Below, piece after piece: positions 12,601 through 25,786 of a DNA stretch of 64,000 bases. The translations under genes were made by a program, and so were the position numbers. The stretch comes from Callipepla californica brunnescens. Taxonomy: Eukaryota > Chordata > Aves > Galliformes > Odontophoridae. The stretch covers positions 13,790,501-13,854,500 of the forward strand of contig JALIRH010000014.1 in NCBI GenBank assembly GCA_023055505.1, written 5' to 3'. The notes under the pieces are model-generated. The model had not been told where the DNA came from. It was given only the letters and a program-made list of their open reading frames with translations, and searched no databases. The first letter of the stretch is position 1; every line of letters begins with the position of its first letter.

Positions 12601-15600
12601 CTTCTTTGACAGATGTTAACCATTACGGACTAGTGGTTTCCTAATCTCACTTCCATACAACACTCAAAGATAACTCTGTGTCTGGTTGACCCCCATAGTG
12701 TTCTTTATCTCACAGAATCCCCGCTCAGAGGGGCTGTGACCATCCCAGAAGTCCTCCAGTCTCTCTCGCAGTGCAGCCCTGCGCTGCGAAGCCTGGCATC
12801 CACCCCCAGCAAACAATTACCAGTTTGAGGATGCCAGAGCATCAAAGTCCTGTTTGGCTGCCTCTGCTCAGGCAACATCCTAATGGAATTGGATTGTATC
12901 AGCAAATGATGAGCAGGCATATATGGATTGATGTTAATTCTTTTTCAGAGGTACATGGCTTTGTGAAAGATCTTTAACACTGAATGTGAGAAACTCCACT
13001 GCTCCTCTTGAGCAATTGCAGGAATGTGGGATTGAGTTCCCTTAAATCCCTTTCTCGTATAATCCACTTTTTATTTTCTAGTGCAGTTATTCCTGCTGCC
13101 AGGAGCTCAATTGTCACACAGATACTGGAGATCTATTGCCTATTCAGAAGGCAGGGCAAATTATTCTTTGGTATTTGCAGAACTATAGCAACAGCCAAAA
13201 ATTTAAGAGGTGCATTCAGGATGAGAAGGCCAAGACAGTGAACAAAGCGAACAAGCTGTTACAAGTAATCTCTGAAACTGCATGGGACATCATTGTCTGT
13301 GATCTCTGCTGGCACTGAAGAAAAGGACCAGATTGTGAAGGGAAACTGTGTGAGCAGCACCAGAGCTTCCCTGGGCAGAGAGCTGAGCTCCTGTGTGCTG
13401 TGTCTGGTCCTGCTCTGCCATGCTGGATGTAAGGGGCAGGGGATGCTCCCATCTTGCCAGCATAGTGAGGGGGCACAGGCTGTAACTTTGTCACTGAGAA
13501 TTTTGGTCATGGAGGTGGCTACCACCAGGACAAAGCACAGAGCTCCTGGGCATCATCCCAGCTCTGTGCAGCGTGCAGCAGGCAGGTGGCTGCTGTGAAG
13601 CCACACCTTAGGTGTGGTGCAGGCACATCCACGTGCTGGCACTGCCCGTCCTGCTTGTTGACATCATGTGCACAAGTCACAGGACTGATGCCTTCATGTT
13701 TCCTAAACAATGTGTTGAAAGTGTGATGGCTTGGGAGTTTAACTTAAACATTTTTTCCTAGAGTGGCACGGTGAGGTTGAGAGGGGAAGTGACAGTGGTG
13801 GTTCCTGCAATCAGATCTGCCCACCAAACCCACCGTGGGCAGCAGGCTATGGCAGCGAGCAGAGCTGGATGCCCTGCAGTGCAGCACCACTGCCAGGCAG
13901 CCTGCATGCAGCTGAGGGAGAGGGTGTGCAGGAAGGTTGGGCATTTTGCACAGTTTCTGGCTGTTCTCTTCTTTTACACACCTGAAAAACAAACCCAGCT
14001 GTTTTTAAAGCAGTTCCTGTCCCATGGTGTGACCGGTCTTTGAGGGGCAGCTCCTGGTGCCGGATGGCTTGTTAGCTGCATCTCAAATGCCTCTGGGAAG
14101 AGCACAGTTTTGTATCTCACAGATTGGGCTTTCGCCTTACTGTCCTGAAATGCAGCTGCTGTGAGGCAGCACCCTGAGCTGGAGGGCACGATGAGTGTAG
14201 GGGACCAGCAGGCACTGGAAGAGCAGTGCTGTGCTGGAGCTGGTCCCTGGCAGCTCTGCAGCCCTGCTTTGCAAGGCCGGAGTGGGACAGAAGGGCCCAG
14301 AACCCTCCACTGCCAATATTTTGTGGGATGCGGGCCACCATGGGTTCAGCCTGCTGCTGGCAGGCAGGACCTGCCCTGGGTGTATGGCATACATGGCTGC
14401 CCCCTGCACTCGGGTCACCTCAGCCTCGGCCAGGCACAGCTGAACAAAGCTATCTGAACAAAGGAGTCACAGGAGCCAACAGAAACTCATTCCCTCTCGG
14501 CTCACACCTTGCCCTTGTGACATCTGACTGCAGCCTGCTCCCCAGGACCATGCCTGCAGGCCCAGGAGGTGCCATGCCATCACCTTCAGTGCCTTTCTCT
14601 GCAGGAGGCAGATGTCCATCCCACTCGTGCCATGTCCCAGTTCCCCCACAGCCACCTCCACTGCCCTCAGGCCCCTCCTGACATGAACACCACTGTCATT
14701 AGGACTGCTGGGGCACAGTTCAAGCACTCCACAGAAGACTGATTTTGCCCTCAAAAGCTGTTGCAGAATGCCCGGGCTGGGCACACATCACAGTGATATC
14801 TGAACCTGCCGGGAGTCTTGGTGACATCTGCAGAGCAGAAATTGCGGCCAACCCCACTTCTTAGGAATGGCCAAGTTTGGCCAGTGCTCTGTTATCAAGG
14901 GACAGAATTACGAGTTACTGTCTTCTTGCCACATTTTTTTTTCCTGCACTTCCTTTTGCAGCTGCAAAACCCAGGAATTCAGAAGAAATCTCTACAGATG
15001 TTGATCGCAGATAGAAGCTGCTGGTTGTTTGTCCCCCCCAGCCCCACCAAGGCACGGGAACTCATCTTCTGAACCCAAAAGCCTCTTTTTTCTTTTGGGG
15101 TATGTTTTTTTTGTTGGTTTGTTTGTTTGTTTTCCTGTGGGGCTTTGAATTCTTCTGAACTGAAAGCATTTTCTTTCTTTCTTTTCTTTTTTTTTTTTTC
15201 TTGCATGTGGCTTTTAATTCTTTTGAACTAAAATTGCTCTCCATGTGGCTGCTAGAAAGGCATTGACTGTTCCCACATGCAGTTCAGCAATCTCTGGTTT
15301 GGATCTACTCAGCAGCTGCAGAAGAAGCAGAAGCAAAAGGAAGCACAAGTGCCGACTGTATTAGAAAATACTTCTGAGTTGTCGTGATTTTTGGGAGGTC
15401 AAGGAGCCGCTGTGCTTCACAGCTGAAGGGTGAGTTTCTCAGATGCAAATTGTTTCCTTTTCCGCTAGCAGAGCTCTTGGCCTGTCACAGTTTTCTGGAA
15501 TGCATTTCCAGGGCAATCTTGCTGCGTGCGACATCGCTGGGCTCTGCTGGCTTCTCCTTGCCCTGCTGCTGCCAGGGAGAAACAGGTATAGCAAAGCTGC

Positions 15601-17980
15601 TGCAAACCGCCCCGGGCTTGTTTTCCCTCCAAGATCACTTTTAATTCAGATCAGCATTTCGATCCATCCTGCAGTGCTGCTTTGAAGTGGAAATCAGGAG
15701 GCAGAAGGGATTAATGGGTGCAGGAAGAGGTGGCAGAAGCCCTGGCAGCGTGGGCAAACAGCAGTTCATCCTGTGATGAGTCAGTGGGAGGCACAGCCAT
15801 TCTGCTGTTGTGTCACATTCAAGTGAGGAGCAGGCAGCATTCCTTTAGCTCCCAACCTGACAAATCCATGCCCAACCTGGACCTGCAACAGCAGCATTAT
15901 CATCAGTCAGGAGGAAATTCGGCCGTGCCAGCCTTGGAGGGTGAGGTTTTGCAGTACGCTTCTTCCAGTGTCGTTGCACCGTGTCTCCTGCCCCTCTTGT
16001 TCCTGGGGATGGGGTGTCTCACTCGGCTGCCCACAGGCACCAAGCACTTTGCTTGCAGCCTTGTGAGCCTCCTGCCCAACTGAGAGCGTGGGGCGAGCCA
16101 CCATGGGCTCACCACGGGGCCACAGGGTCGGGTGTGAGCACTTAGTGGGATGGTGGCAGAGGGAGGGGAACTCTGCCTGCTGGCCCCAGCTTGGACCTGC
16201 ACACGCGGCTGCCGTGGTCCGTGGGATGCTGGGCATTGTATCCAGTCCCCTCTGGTGGCATTTAGTGGCTGCAGGGAGTGCTGGTGCCCCCTCCCAGCCC
16301 CGAGTGAGGGTGGAAAATACGGAGCTGTGGTAGTGACAAACAGCAACGTGAAAAGCGTGGTGGCCCACAGGAGGTAAAGTCAGCTTGAGAAATATTGGTT
16401 ATGTGGGAGGGAGGAGGGGAGAGATGCCTGTGCTTGTTTATTCATTCATATTTCTGCTAACTTTTGATATATTTGGTGTATACCAGAGGATATCAGAAGT
16501 GTTTTACTGTGATGATTTGAGGAATGGGAGTGCTCTGTATGGTCCTTAGAAACAGCTCCTGGCCGAGCCTTCCTACTGCACTGGTCATGCTGCACTGCTG
16601 AGGTGTGAACACAGATCTTGTGCTGTCATTGTGCTTTGTATATTGTTTTGCTAGCAGGCTGTAATCAGCCAGGAGCTGGGAGAAGAGCAGACTGCACTGA
16701 GCACTGATACCTCTGCCCTTTCTGAGCTGGCACAGGAAAAGTCCTTCACTCCTTTGTCAGCTGAGCTAAGAAAACAAACCACCGTCTCCCTCATAGTCCT
16801 AAGCAGTTGGTGGGATGGGAGGGGATCAGCTCTGATACGAAATGGTCTTTCAGCTGAAGCTCGAAAAATGTTGTTTGGTATTTTGAGAAACAAGCTGGTG
16901 TCGCCTCTTTGAGTGCCTTCAACCTCTAGAGAGGTACAAAGCTGGAGCCTGCTCATTGTTCCTTAGAAAGTCCATCAGGGACATCGGATGTAAAGAGCAA
17001 TTCCCCTTGCATCTGTCCGATTTTGTTTTCTGAGTTTAATGAGCGCTTTATCCTAAACCCCATTCACCTTTCTCCGGGCCAAAGGGAAATTCTTTGAGTG
17101 ACAGAAAGGAAGGACACAAAGCTGGGGCCCGGCAGCAGCCATGCCAACACGGGGCAGGGACCGGTGAGCGCTGCTGCGGACACATGCACATGATGCCCTC
17201 GGTCTGTTGTTGCTACATCCTGATGGATTGTGCTGGATTTTACTCACACAGATCCCTCACTCATGTATCATGTGGGATCTTTTGGCTGAGGACTGAGCAG
17301 GAGGCATGAGTGCCCAGCTCCCGGCTTTCCCAGCTCAGGGAAGAGATTCAAAGTCCTCCCTCGGTGTCTGACTGTTGTACAGGACTCACCCCAGGCCTAT
17401 GCAAAGCAGATCTGTACCATTTGAACTTGCTCACACCCTGTCCTACATCTGCAGTAGGTTTTTCAAGCGGGGCTTTATTTGGTGCTGTACCTGTGCAGCA
17501 GTTGTGCTCTGTGCCAACGCGTGCACTTGAGCACAGGGTTTGCATGCCCCAAATGTGGTGATGTGTGCTGTGAGCAGTGCAGAGCAGCCAAGCAGGGCTG
17601 CAGTTTCTTGTGCTGCATCAAAGGAAGGGACATGCGTTGACCTTAGCTAGACTCATTACTCCAGGGAAGAGCTGACTAGACTGCTGAGATCCGTCCCATT
17701 ATTCTCCTCTCTTATCTCCCCTGTGAGGTTTTGCTGGCTTTCCCACTTCCTCATATTGTATTCCTGGAAAAGGGAGGGTGGGAGTGGAATTCTCCATCAG
17801 ACCTTTCTCGGCCACTGTGCACAAGGTAGCGGGCAAGCTGCAGTCCTGGATTGTAGTGCTGCATACAGAACTTTTCTGTTCACTTAGAGCAAGACCGTGT
17901 TGCCCACACCACTACCAACCAACACGTCAGCAAGGACTGGACCTGGCCAGAGGAGCTTCTGCTCAGGAAATCAGGTTTTA
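6660..17980. other. Intergenic stretch, no gene recognised
   Basis: About 11 kb between the leftward CpG island and LTC4S. I saw no exon with both splice sites and recognisable protein on either strand. It holds only small low-complexity features: a short CA repeat near 7553, a run of 12 C at 11995-12006, and a T-rich imperfect repeat at 15080-15240. Regulatory elements for LTC4S may lie here but none could be singled out. Confidence 0.5.
15080..15245. repeat. T-rich low-complexity tract with a diverged tandem duplication
   Basis: Poly-T and GTTT-type runs flank two related blocks about 70 bp apart. Each begins TGTGG (15136 and 15206) and continues through a CTTTNAATTC, TTNTGAACT core. This looks like an imperfect local duplication expanded by slippage in T-rich DNA. 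No coding content. Confidence 0.5.
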
Positions 17981-17990
17981 TAGTGTCGCT

Positions 17991-19835
17991 ATGTTGGAGC
18001 ACATCCATCTGCTGTCTGCCGTGACGGTTCTTGGGGTCCTGGAGCAAGGTAGGGACCATCATATACCCATGCCCAGATACTGCCTGTGTTGGTCTACCAT
18101 ACCTCCATTGTTTCCTTTCATTTCCATGCTGTGTTTCTGCTGCCATTTGCTGCTTTCAGTGAGTGATATTCTGTGTGGTTTTCAAAGATTAAAAACCACG
18201 CCTAGCACACCAGCATCCAAAAAGCCCTTCCCCAGAACTAACACACCTCCTTTGCCTAGATATCTCTTGGTCGATCTTCTCTGTAAACCTGTAGAATTTC
18301 CTTATTTTAAACACAGGTTTGCAGTAGCTCCTGAAGTTGCTGTGGATCATAGCATGAAGTGTACAGGATGAGGTGGGTCGCACGGAATCTCCCTCAGCCA
18401 GGGTTCCTCACTGCACGACTATAGACCTCAGCATCTGGGTGGCTTATCTGTGGCATCAGTTCCCTCTCTGCTTGGCTATCAGAATTTAGAAGGGAAAAAA
18501 AACCAAAGTTCTCAACAAAATTAGAAATGGCAGCAAGGAAGTGCAGCTGAGCTCTATAATACTATGTATTGATGATAGACGATTTGATCATTATGGAAGA
18601 GAGAAACCAGATATCCATTGCTTGTATGTAACTGCCTACTGCTTACTTCACCATTGCACTGACTCACTCCTTTTCCTTGTCTGAACGTGTCCAGCCGATG
18701 TGGGGATGTGAGGTCAGGAGGAGGCTGCAGGACATCCCCCCTCACCCCAGCAGCTTGCTGGCCACCAGGCCCATCCTGATGACTGACCCATGCCACTTTT
18801 CTCTCCTTTGCTGCAGCCTACTTCTTCCTCCAGGTGATCCACGCCAGGCGCACGTTTGGCATTTCTCCTCCCAGCATCTCAGGCCCACCTGAATTTGAGC
18901 GGATCTTTCGAGCACAGTAAGAAACTCCTCTCACAAGGTGCTTTGCAGCACTCCTGTCCTGTGGCACTGCCCTTCCCTCATTTTGCTGTTTGGTTTCTGC
19001 ACTTTGGCAGGTGCCCACCTCCCCTGGCGTCCAGTTAATAAATATAACAGTCAGCACTTGGTGAACTTAGAGCTTTGAATGGGGATAGGATGGGGTCTGC
19101 CCAAGTTCAGTGCCTCTGCCATCAGTCCTGTGCCCAGTGTGATCTTCCTCCTTTCCCTTGTTTATAACTTTCCTCTTTCCCACTAGGGTGAACTCCTCAG
19201 AGTATTTTCCCATTTTCGTGGCACTCCTGTGGCAGGCCGGACTCTTCTTCCATCAAGGTGAGAGCAGCCCTGTACCTGCTTGGGTGCCGGGTCAGCAGTG
19301 CTGCCTCCATCCTCGGGTCCTGCTCGCTTTCTGAGCAATGAATTAGGCAGCAATCCTGTCTGATAGGAGTGCAGAGCCAGTGGGCACCACCTCTATCACT
19401 GCGATCTCTCTCAACCACAGGTCTGGCTGCAGCCCTGGGCCTGCTCTATCTCTACGCCCGCTACTGCTACTTTATGGGCTACAGAGCATCGTCCTCAGAC
19501 AGGTAACACCTCCAGCCAGTGCTGGACACTGGGCCGCAATGTGCTTGGCTCCACAAGCTGCTCTGGGGCCGCTGGGTGAATGAGTGCCAGGCACAGTATG
19601 GGCACGAGCCGTGGGGTGGTGCTGGAGCCAGGGCTGCCTCTCACAGCCCTTGGTGGCATTGGGGCATTCCCACAGCAGCACAGCAGTGCTCCCTCTCTTC
19701 CCCTCCAGGCTCGCTCCCATCTACTTCAGCACCGGTGTTCTGTGGGTGCTCGTTGCAGCAGCAGCCCTGGGCCTCCTGCATTTCTTCCTCTCTCACTACG
19801 TGGGGCTGAATGTCCTCCGGCTGCTCACAGCATGA
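17991..19835 (+). CDS. LTC4S: Leukotriene C4 synthase, complete in five exons
   Basis: This MAPEG-family membrane enzyme of the nuclear envelope and ER joins glutathione to leukotriene A4 to make leukotriene C4. Coding exons: 17991-18048, 18817-18916, 19187-19257, 19421-19502, 19709-19835. They give 145 aa against 150 in human. The start aligns residue for residue with the human N-terminus (19 codons in exon 1), and exons 2-4 are 100, 71 and 82 nt. Four hydrophobic helices are visible, near residues 7-27, 49-69, 74-91 and 105-125. Key family residues are present: Arg30, Arg31, Arg51, Asn55, Glu58, Tyr59, Arg90, Tyr93, Tyr97 and Arg104 (the glutathione-thiolate-activating Arg), in motifs such as [15 protein letters not shown] and YFMGY. 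Ser36, a reported kinase site in human, is kept. The shorter C-tail is the main difference. FLAP and MGST2 are close relatives, but exon lengths and the ARRTF and PPEFER motifs fit LTC4S. Confidence 0.95.
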
Positions 19836-20264
19836 TGCTCCTGGCCATCATTAGCATCACCGCTTTGTATCTGCCCCCACCTGCAAGCCCACCTCACCAC
19901 GCTTCAAGCACTTGCAAAGCTGGCAGGGCCACGGGGCCATTCTGAAGGAGTTTTCCCCACTCCCGGTGCCCAGCACTCCATGCATAGCTGCTCCGTATGA
20001 CTGATGGCTGAAGCTTCTCCAAATCAAGGAGAATTTTTGGAACACGGGACATGGAAGTAAGCTCTTCTCAGCCCCTGCATCCAGCCCAGGCACCGTGGGG
20101 TCAGCGCAGCCTCCCACGGAGCACACCCAGGAGGGGAATTTCTGAGGAAGCACCCATGGGCCGGGGCAGGACAGAGGTGAGGAGGGATGAGGAGCAGCCC
20201 CCAGCACACTGCTGGCTGCGCTGGGTGAGTGCTGCTGCACGCAACGTGAGCAGGAGCCACTGCT

Positions 20265-20270
20265 AATAAA
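20265..20270 (+). terminator. LTC4S: LTC4S polyadenylation signal
   Basis: An exact AATAAA lies 430 bp past the LTC4S stop codon. It is followed after about 15-25 bases by T/G-containing sequence, consistent with cleavage near 20285-20295. The 3' UTR would be about 0.45 kb. Confidence 0.75.
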
Positions 20271-20299
20271 AGGGTGCTGAGCTTGCTGAGCTGCGCATC

Positions 20300-23200
20300 T
20301 TCTTGTGGGTCGCATTTGGCACAGGGCAAAACCTGCCTGTTTGGGCTGCTTGGTTTCCCCATGGGGGTGGGGACAGCAGTGGTGCTAGTTTTCAGCAGTG
20401 CGGAGCTCTCAGGCTTGGGGCTAAAGCTCCTGGCAGCGGATGCTCAGCTCTGCTGGGTGCTCTGGGAAATGCCAGTCCTATGGGCTGGCAGTGCACAGCT
20501 CGGGGAGCAGCAGAGGTGCTCTGAGCCCCAGAACCAGGATTTCTCACCAAACTCAGCGAGAACAGCTACATCAGCATGCTGCTGGATTAACCAGGTTATA
20601 AACCCCATCACGCTCCCTCCTTCCCCAGTGACAGGCATATCTTACACTGGAAGAACACCAGGCACTTTTTGGGGAAGTTATGAACTTTGCAAATTGCTTC
20701 ATTTCCTTCCCCGCGGTTTAATTGCTTTGTCCAGCAGAGCAAAGGCCTGTTTCCCTTTCAGCCTCTTGGATCAGCGCAAACACTTCAGGGAAGGGCTCAA
20801 ATCCAAACAAAAGTTAACAGCACTCATCTGTGAGAAGTTTCCAGCACAGCTTCACCCTCTCAGGAACCCCCTGGATGTGAACCCCGCCTCCAGCCCAGGC
20901 AGGGCAGTGGGCTCCTGCAGCGAGAGGAGAGCTGCTCTCCTCGCCCAGGCTCTGCTCCTCCGGCACCAGGGCAGCAAAACAAAAACACTTCGCTCCTAAC
21001 CGTGGCTCCACGCTCTACGTTTGTGGTTTATCAAGAGCTGAGACACGAGTGGGTGGGGCGATTCACCGCCCATCCGCGGCGAGGGAGCTCCGTTGGCCCC
21101 GGTGGGGGCACCAGGGGGCGTCGGTAGCACGCGGCTGCGGGGACAGCGGGACAGCATGCGGGGTAGGCGGGATGGAGACGTCACTGTAAATGCAGCGCGG
21201 TACGCGGTGGTGCACTGAATGAGGCGGCTTAGGGTTGGGACTCGGTGACCTCGAAGCTCGGAGCTAGGTGGTCCCGGGATTCAGAGCCTTCTGCGCCAAG
21301 CTCCATTCCATCCAGACCTGGTAATTAGGTTATTGGTGGGATGGAGTCCTGCAGTAATGACCTGGGAACCCTCTCAAGTGTTTTACAAGTTCCTGGGGCT
21401 TCCTGCTCCCTCTCCTGCTGCCAGAGGGAGAGCAGCTCAGCCCACGGTACGCTTTGCAGCTGGGTGGATGGGAGCCCAGGGAAGAACGAAGGAAGCCTGG
21501 AGAAGCAGTGAGAATCCCTCTATGCTGAGCAAAGCTCAACACCAGGCCTCCCTCCTGCAGGTCTCGCTGTATGGTGGGGAAGTGGAGACACAGAGCTCTG
21601 CCCACCAGCAAAGCCACTGCCACTGCTGCAGGGATGGCCATGTGAGTGCAGGCTTGGATTCATGTGCACGTGCATGAGCTGAGGCCCCCGGAGGGCTTTC
21701 ATGCTCCACTGAAGAAATTCAAAGCCCTTTAGCTTGAAAACGTCAAGGGTGTGCACACATTGTTTCCTACCCGACGTGTGACAGCTGTGCAGGACACAGA
21801 GAGCTCTGTACGGGACATGGAAGGAGCGCACACAGCCTGCAGCACCTGAGCATCTCCTCGGGGTGCTGCACATGCAGCCCTGCTGAGCTGGGGAGGGCCT
21901 GGCATTGCGGTGCTGGCATGGCACCCACGTTCCTATAGCATCTGTAGCACGGGGCAAGGTCAGAGTGGGCAACAGAACCCAGACAGGGCTCGGGCTGATT
22001 GATGCGGGAAAGGGGATGAAGCAGAGGAGAAATGGAGAGGGGAAAGGGACGGCTGAAGAATGAAAAAAGGGAAACACAAAGCTGCCATAGTTCTAACTGC
22101 TCATTTTCTTTCTCTTAGGGAAAAAAAAAAAATAAAAGTATAAAAAAGAGCAAAACCTCTTAAAGCCACCTTTGTATATCAGTACTGAAAGACCAAAGCC
22201 AGCACCCAACTCCTGCCCATCTGACAACGAGCTGCGGCGGAATTCAGATGCTAATTCGGAGCTGAGCTCCTCAATGGGCCTTTATTCCAGCAGCTCCGGC
22301 TGCCGGCAGGCCGGCCAATGGGGGAAGCTCGGCAGCGGCCCGGAGAAGCTTCCCTCTCCCTCCTTCCCTCACCCCGACGCTGTTATCGGCTCATCTCGGT
22401 TTTACTTGTTGACATTCGAGGGCAAGGAAAAGGGAAGGAAGCCACGCCGGAGTTGTGCAACAGGAATAACCACTGTGCATCAGAGCAAGGAGTGCTTTGC
22501 TCCGAGGAAATCGAGGAGCACCAGCAGAAATCCATCGGTCGGCACAGTGCTGGCGGAGATGGAGCGAGGGAAGGATGTTGTGTTGGTGTGGGGATGCAGA
22601 GCCGGGCTGCAGGGAGGTGTGGATGTTCCTGGGGGTCGGGGAGGGCACACGAATCCTCCCTGCAGCGAACGAACATTCCTAGATTAGATACCGTGCTAAA
22701 ACCCAAGCAAAACCAAAGCTGTTTGCCATTTTGTTATCAGCAGCCAAGACAGGGAGGCCTGGAAAATCCACGTGTAAAGGTTAAATTTACCTAATCTTCA
22801 CCAGTTTTATACATCCCAGTAAATAACTCTTCTCAGTCAGCACTAACAATTCATCTTTTCCTGGTTAGGACAGAGCCACAATATACATGAGGTAGGTGGG
22901 ACCTAACACAGCCTCTGGAGGGGAGCACGGACACATGCTGCAGTGGATAAGGGAAGATCATGGCTTTTTTTTTTTTTTTTCTGCCAGGTCTAAAAACAAC
23001 AGCAGGAGGTAGGTAGGAAGAGCAAAAGCAGAGCCAGCGCTCAGGAGGATGCACAGAGCACTCCAGTCTGTGCATCAGCTGTGTCTTGTGGGCACTGCAT
23101 CACTCAAAAGGAGAAAACAGAGTGACCCTATGCAGGCAGAGCAGTGTCAGTGCGTGGGGCCAGCAAACAGGAGAACAGTGAACTCCAGAGGTCACCACTC

Positions 23201-25690
23201 CTAGACTTAGGCAGGCTCCATCTTGTGACAGCACGTTGTGCTCAGATCTATGCTCGCTGACTGCACTGGGCTCCTCGTGGCTCCTCTGCCCCGGTGCCTG
23301 GCAGCCCTCCCTGCCCGCAGCCCTGGAAGCTGCTCCATGGTGGTCCCAATGCTCCCAGGAGTACGGAGCTCTGCACAGGCTGTGTGCTAGAACTGCGCTG
23401 TTATCTGTCCTGCTACATAGATAATGCAGCACACTCCGCCAGGAATCACTCGGGTACCCCCACTGTATTTACAGCTTTCCAGCTCACTCTGCTTCTGGGA
23501 GGGAATAAAGAAATGCAGACAAGGCTCATTGCAGTGGATGCAGATGGACGCTTGCCCACTTCCCTCCTGGCAGGTGCAATGCCAAAGTGCCAAAGAGCTG
23601 CAAACGCTCTGCCTGAGCCCAGCAGCCTTTCCAGACACCGGCCTTTTCAGCTCACCCAGCACGGCCAGATGGCTTCTGGTTCAGAGCTGACTCATGCCCA
23701 CCACGCTCGGTCAGGAGCAGCGTGCAGATAGCTGAGGTGTGCTGGGAGAGGGCTCCTCTCGCATTCCCAGAGGATGCGAGCACACAGGCAGTTCTTCCAC
23801 GTTGCCAGAGATGAAGGCTGCCCTGAGCATAAGCTGCGGATAACCTGGTAGTATAAAGGCAAGGGTGATGGATTCAAACGGGACAGCAGTCACAGAGAGA
23901 AGGAAGGGCTTGCTATCTGTCTCTATCTTCTGCAACGTGTAGCAGCTTCTCAAATTGGTTTCCAAACAGGCTTGACTCTTCAGTAAACCTGATAAGGAAA
24001 CAGAAACAAGCTCCTGCTCCGCCTCTGCTGCAGAGCACTGTATTCAGTGTAATGAATAGGGACAGAAGGGGTGAAAAGGGAGGGAGGAAAGGTGAAGTGT
24101 AACCAAAAAGCTTCTGGATTTGCCAGATGGGAAAGGGAGTTGGAGGCTGGAATAACAAAGCAGGAGAAATTAGCTGGTCATGAATGTGGCCGCCTTATCT
24201 ATAGGGTGGAACACACAGCGTGAATATTGAATAGTATTGTTTAGCTGTATTTGTCACAGTTAGAGGCTGCTTCTAGTGCTACGGGCTGGGACAGGAAGGG
24301 TATAACTGAACTCTGGGGCTTCTGAGTCTCGTATGCAGAAACTAACTGTTAGTAGCATGGCACTTCCATACATTCCCCTTTTTTCAGACCACCAAGTCAG
24401 CTGCTAGCAGCATTTGTTGGGAGATAATCAGGTTTGCAGATTAACCGTTAGATCCTGAATTCTATGTGCTTATATGCAAACACAAGGAACACGCAGCATG
24501 TCTAGAATACCGAGCTGTGGCTGAGATGTGAAGGATTAAGCTTACAGAAGAACAAATGGAAAGCTTGGAAAGAGGGAAAGGTACAGACCTTGCAGCAGTT
24601 GGACCAGTATGAATTTTGTAATCCTTTAGGACAGGTATTTAGGTTCTGATCATTGTTCTGATCATTGTTCGTTTCTTTTGTCTTTTTTTTTTCTTCTCTG
24701 AAATGGCAGACAACCTGTAACAGGATTCTTGGTGATTGCTTTTTGCACTCCAATGGTACCTTCAAAGTTTAGTTGGGGATCAGCATCTGCATCGCTCCCA
24801 GGCATGCAGTGTGTCTCCATTTGCTTAGATGTCTATACAACCCTTGAACCAGAGCTGTAGAGCTCCTCCACCATTTTCCTGCTCAGGAAAGAAACTTAAC
24901 CTAAGAAACTGCAGTGTATGGCTAGTTCCAAGCAGAAATGTCCAGAGCAGGTAGCAAGGTTCAAGGAAGAGCTTTACTTTGGTCCTCTGGTCTAACTTAA
25001 TATTTCTGCTCAGCCTTGCGCATGTCTGCAGGTTGGATCAGAGTCCGTGCAGCTCTGTGCAGGTCTCTGCTCCCATCCCCGTTCACCATGAACTCCGCTG
25101 GGAATGTCACACAGGGCCATGAGACTTGTTGAGCTCATCTCTCCAGCGGGTTTCCATCCAAGAGCAAAGGCACTTCCCAGATACCGCATCACAAGGGCGG
25201 TCGCTGTTAACAACTGATGTTTGTCAACTGCTTTCACCTTTCAAACACACTCATGCTGGTTAGTTGTAACTCTTCACGTTCCTCCTCCAGCAGAGGCTGT
25301 GCACAGCATCGTGCGGGATGGGTCAGGCCTGCAAGTGTTGTGCCCGTGCCCAACAGCAGTTACACGTTTACAGAGAAGTCATACGACCTCTATTGTAACC
25401 CTGGGAGCAGCACAACTGCTTCCCAGTGTCAACAGCCGAAGGTTTCCATTTCCTAGGTGACCTCCAAAGGGAACAGTCACGGTGTGGGCTTCCGGGCTTT
25501 ATTTATCACCGCGCATCAGAGGGCAGCAGAGCAGGCAGCACTGCTGTGAACTGCAACGGCACAACAAGAGAACCGACCCCACAGCTCAAACACCGCAACG
25601 GAGGCCGAAAAGGCAGAGCAACGAAGTGCCACTTGGCAAACGAACCTCTGTGGCTGTTAATATTAATTAAAGGGAGGCAAAAATGGCGGT
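20300..25690. other. Intergenic stretch, no gene recognised
   Basis: About 5.4 kb between the LTC4S 3' end and the next CpG island. No exon could be supported on either strand. Notable sequence is limited to A-rich (22121-22150) and T16 (22965-22980) runs and a GC-moderate block at 22190-22420 with motifs resembling enhancer sites (see findings). The stretch approaching 25.7 kb becomes steadily richer in CpG. Confidence 0.5.
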
Positions 25691-25753
25691 CAGACGTGCA
25701 AAACGCCTCAGCTCGGCCGGGAAAGCTGCGAGGAGACGGCGCAGCGCGGAGCT

Positions 25754-25786
25754 CAGCCCTCAGCCCTCAGCCCTCAGCCCTCAGCC
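25754..25786. repeat. Heptamer tandem repeat (CAGCCCT)4.7
   Basis: Four perfect CAGCCCT units followed by a partial one at the left edge of the CpG island. This is a small minisatellite-like repeat with no visible coding role. Confidence 0.9.
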
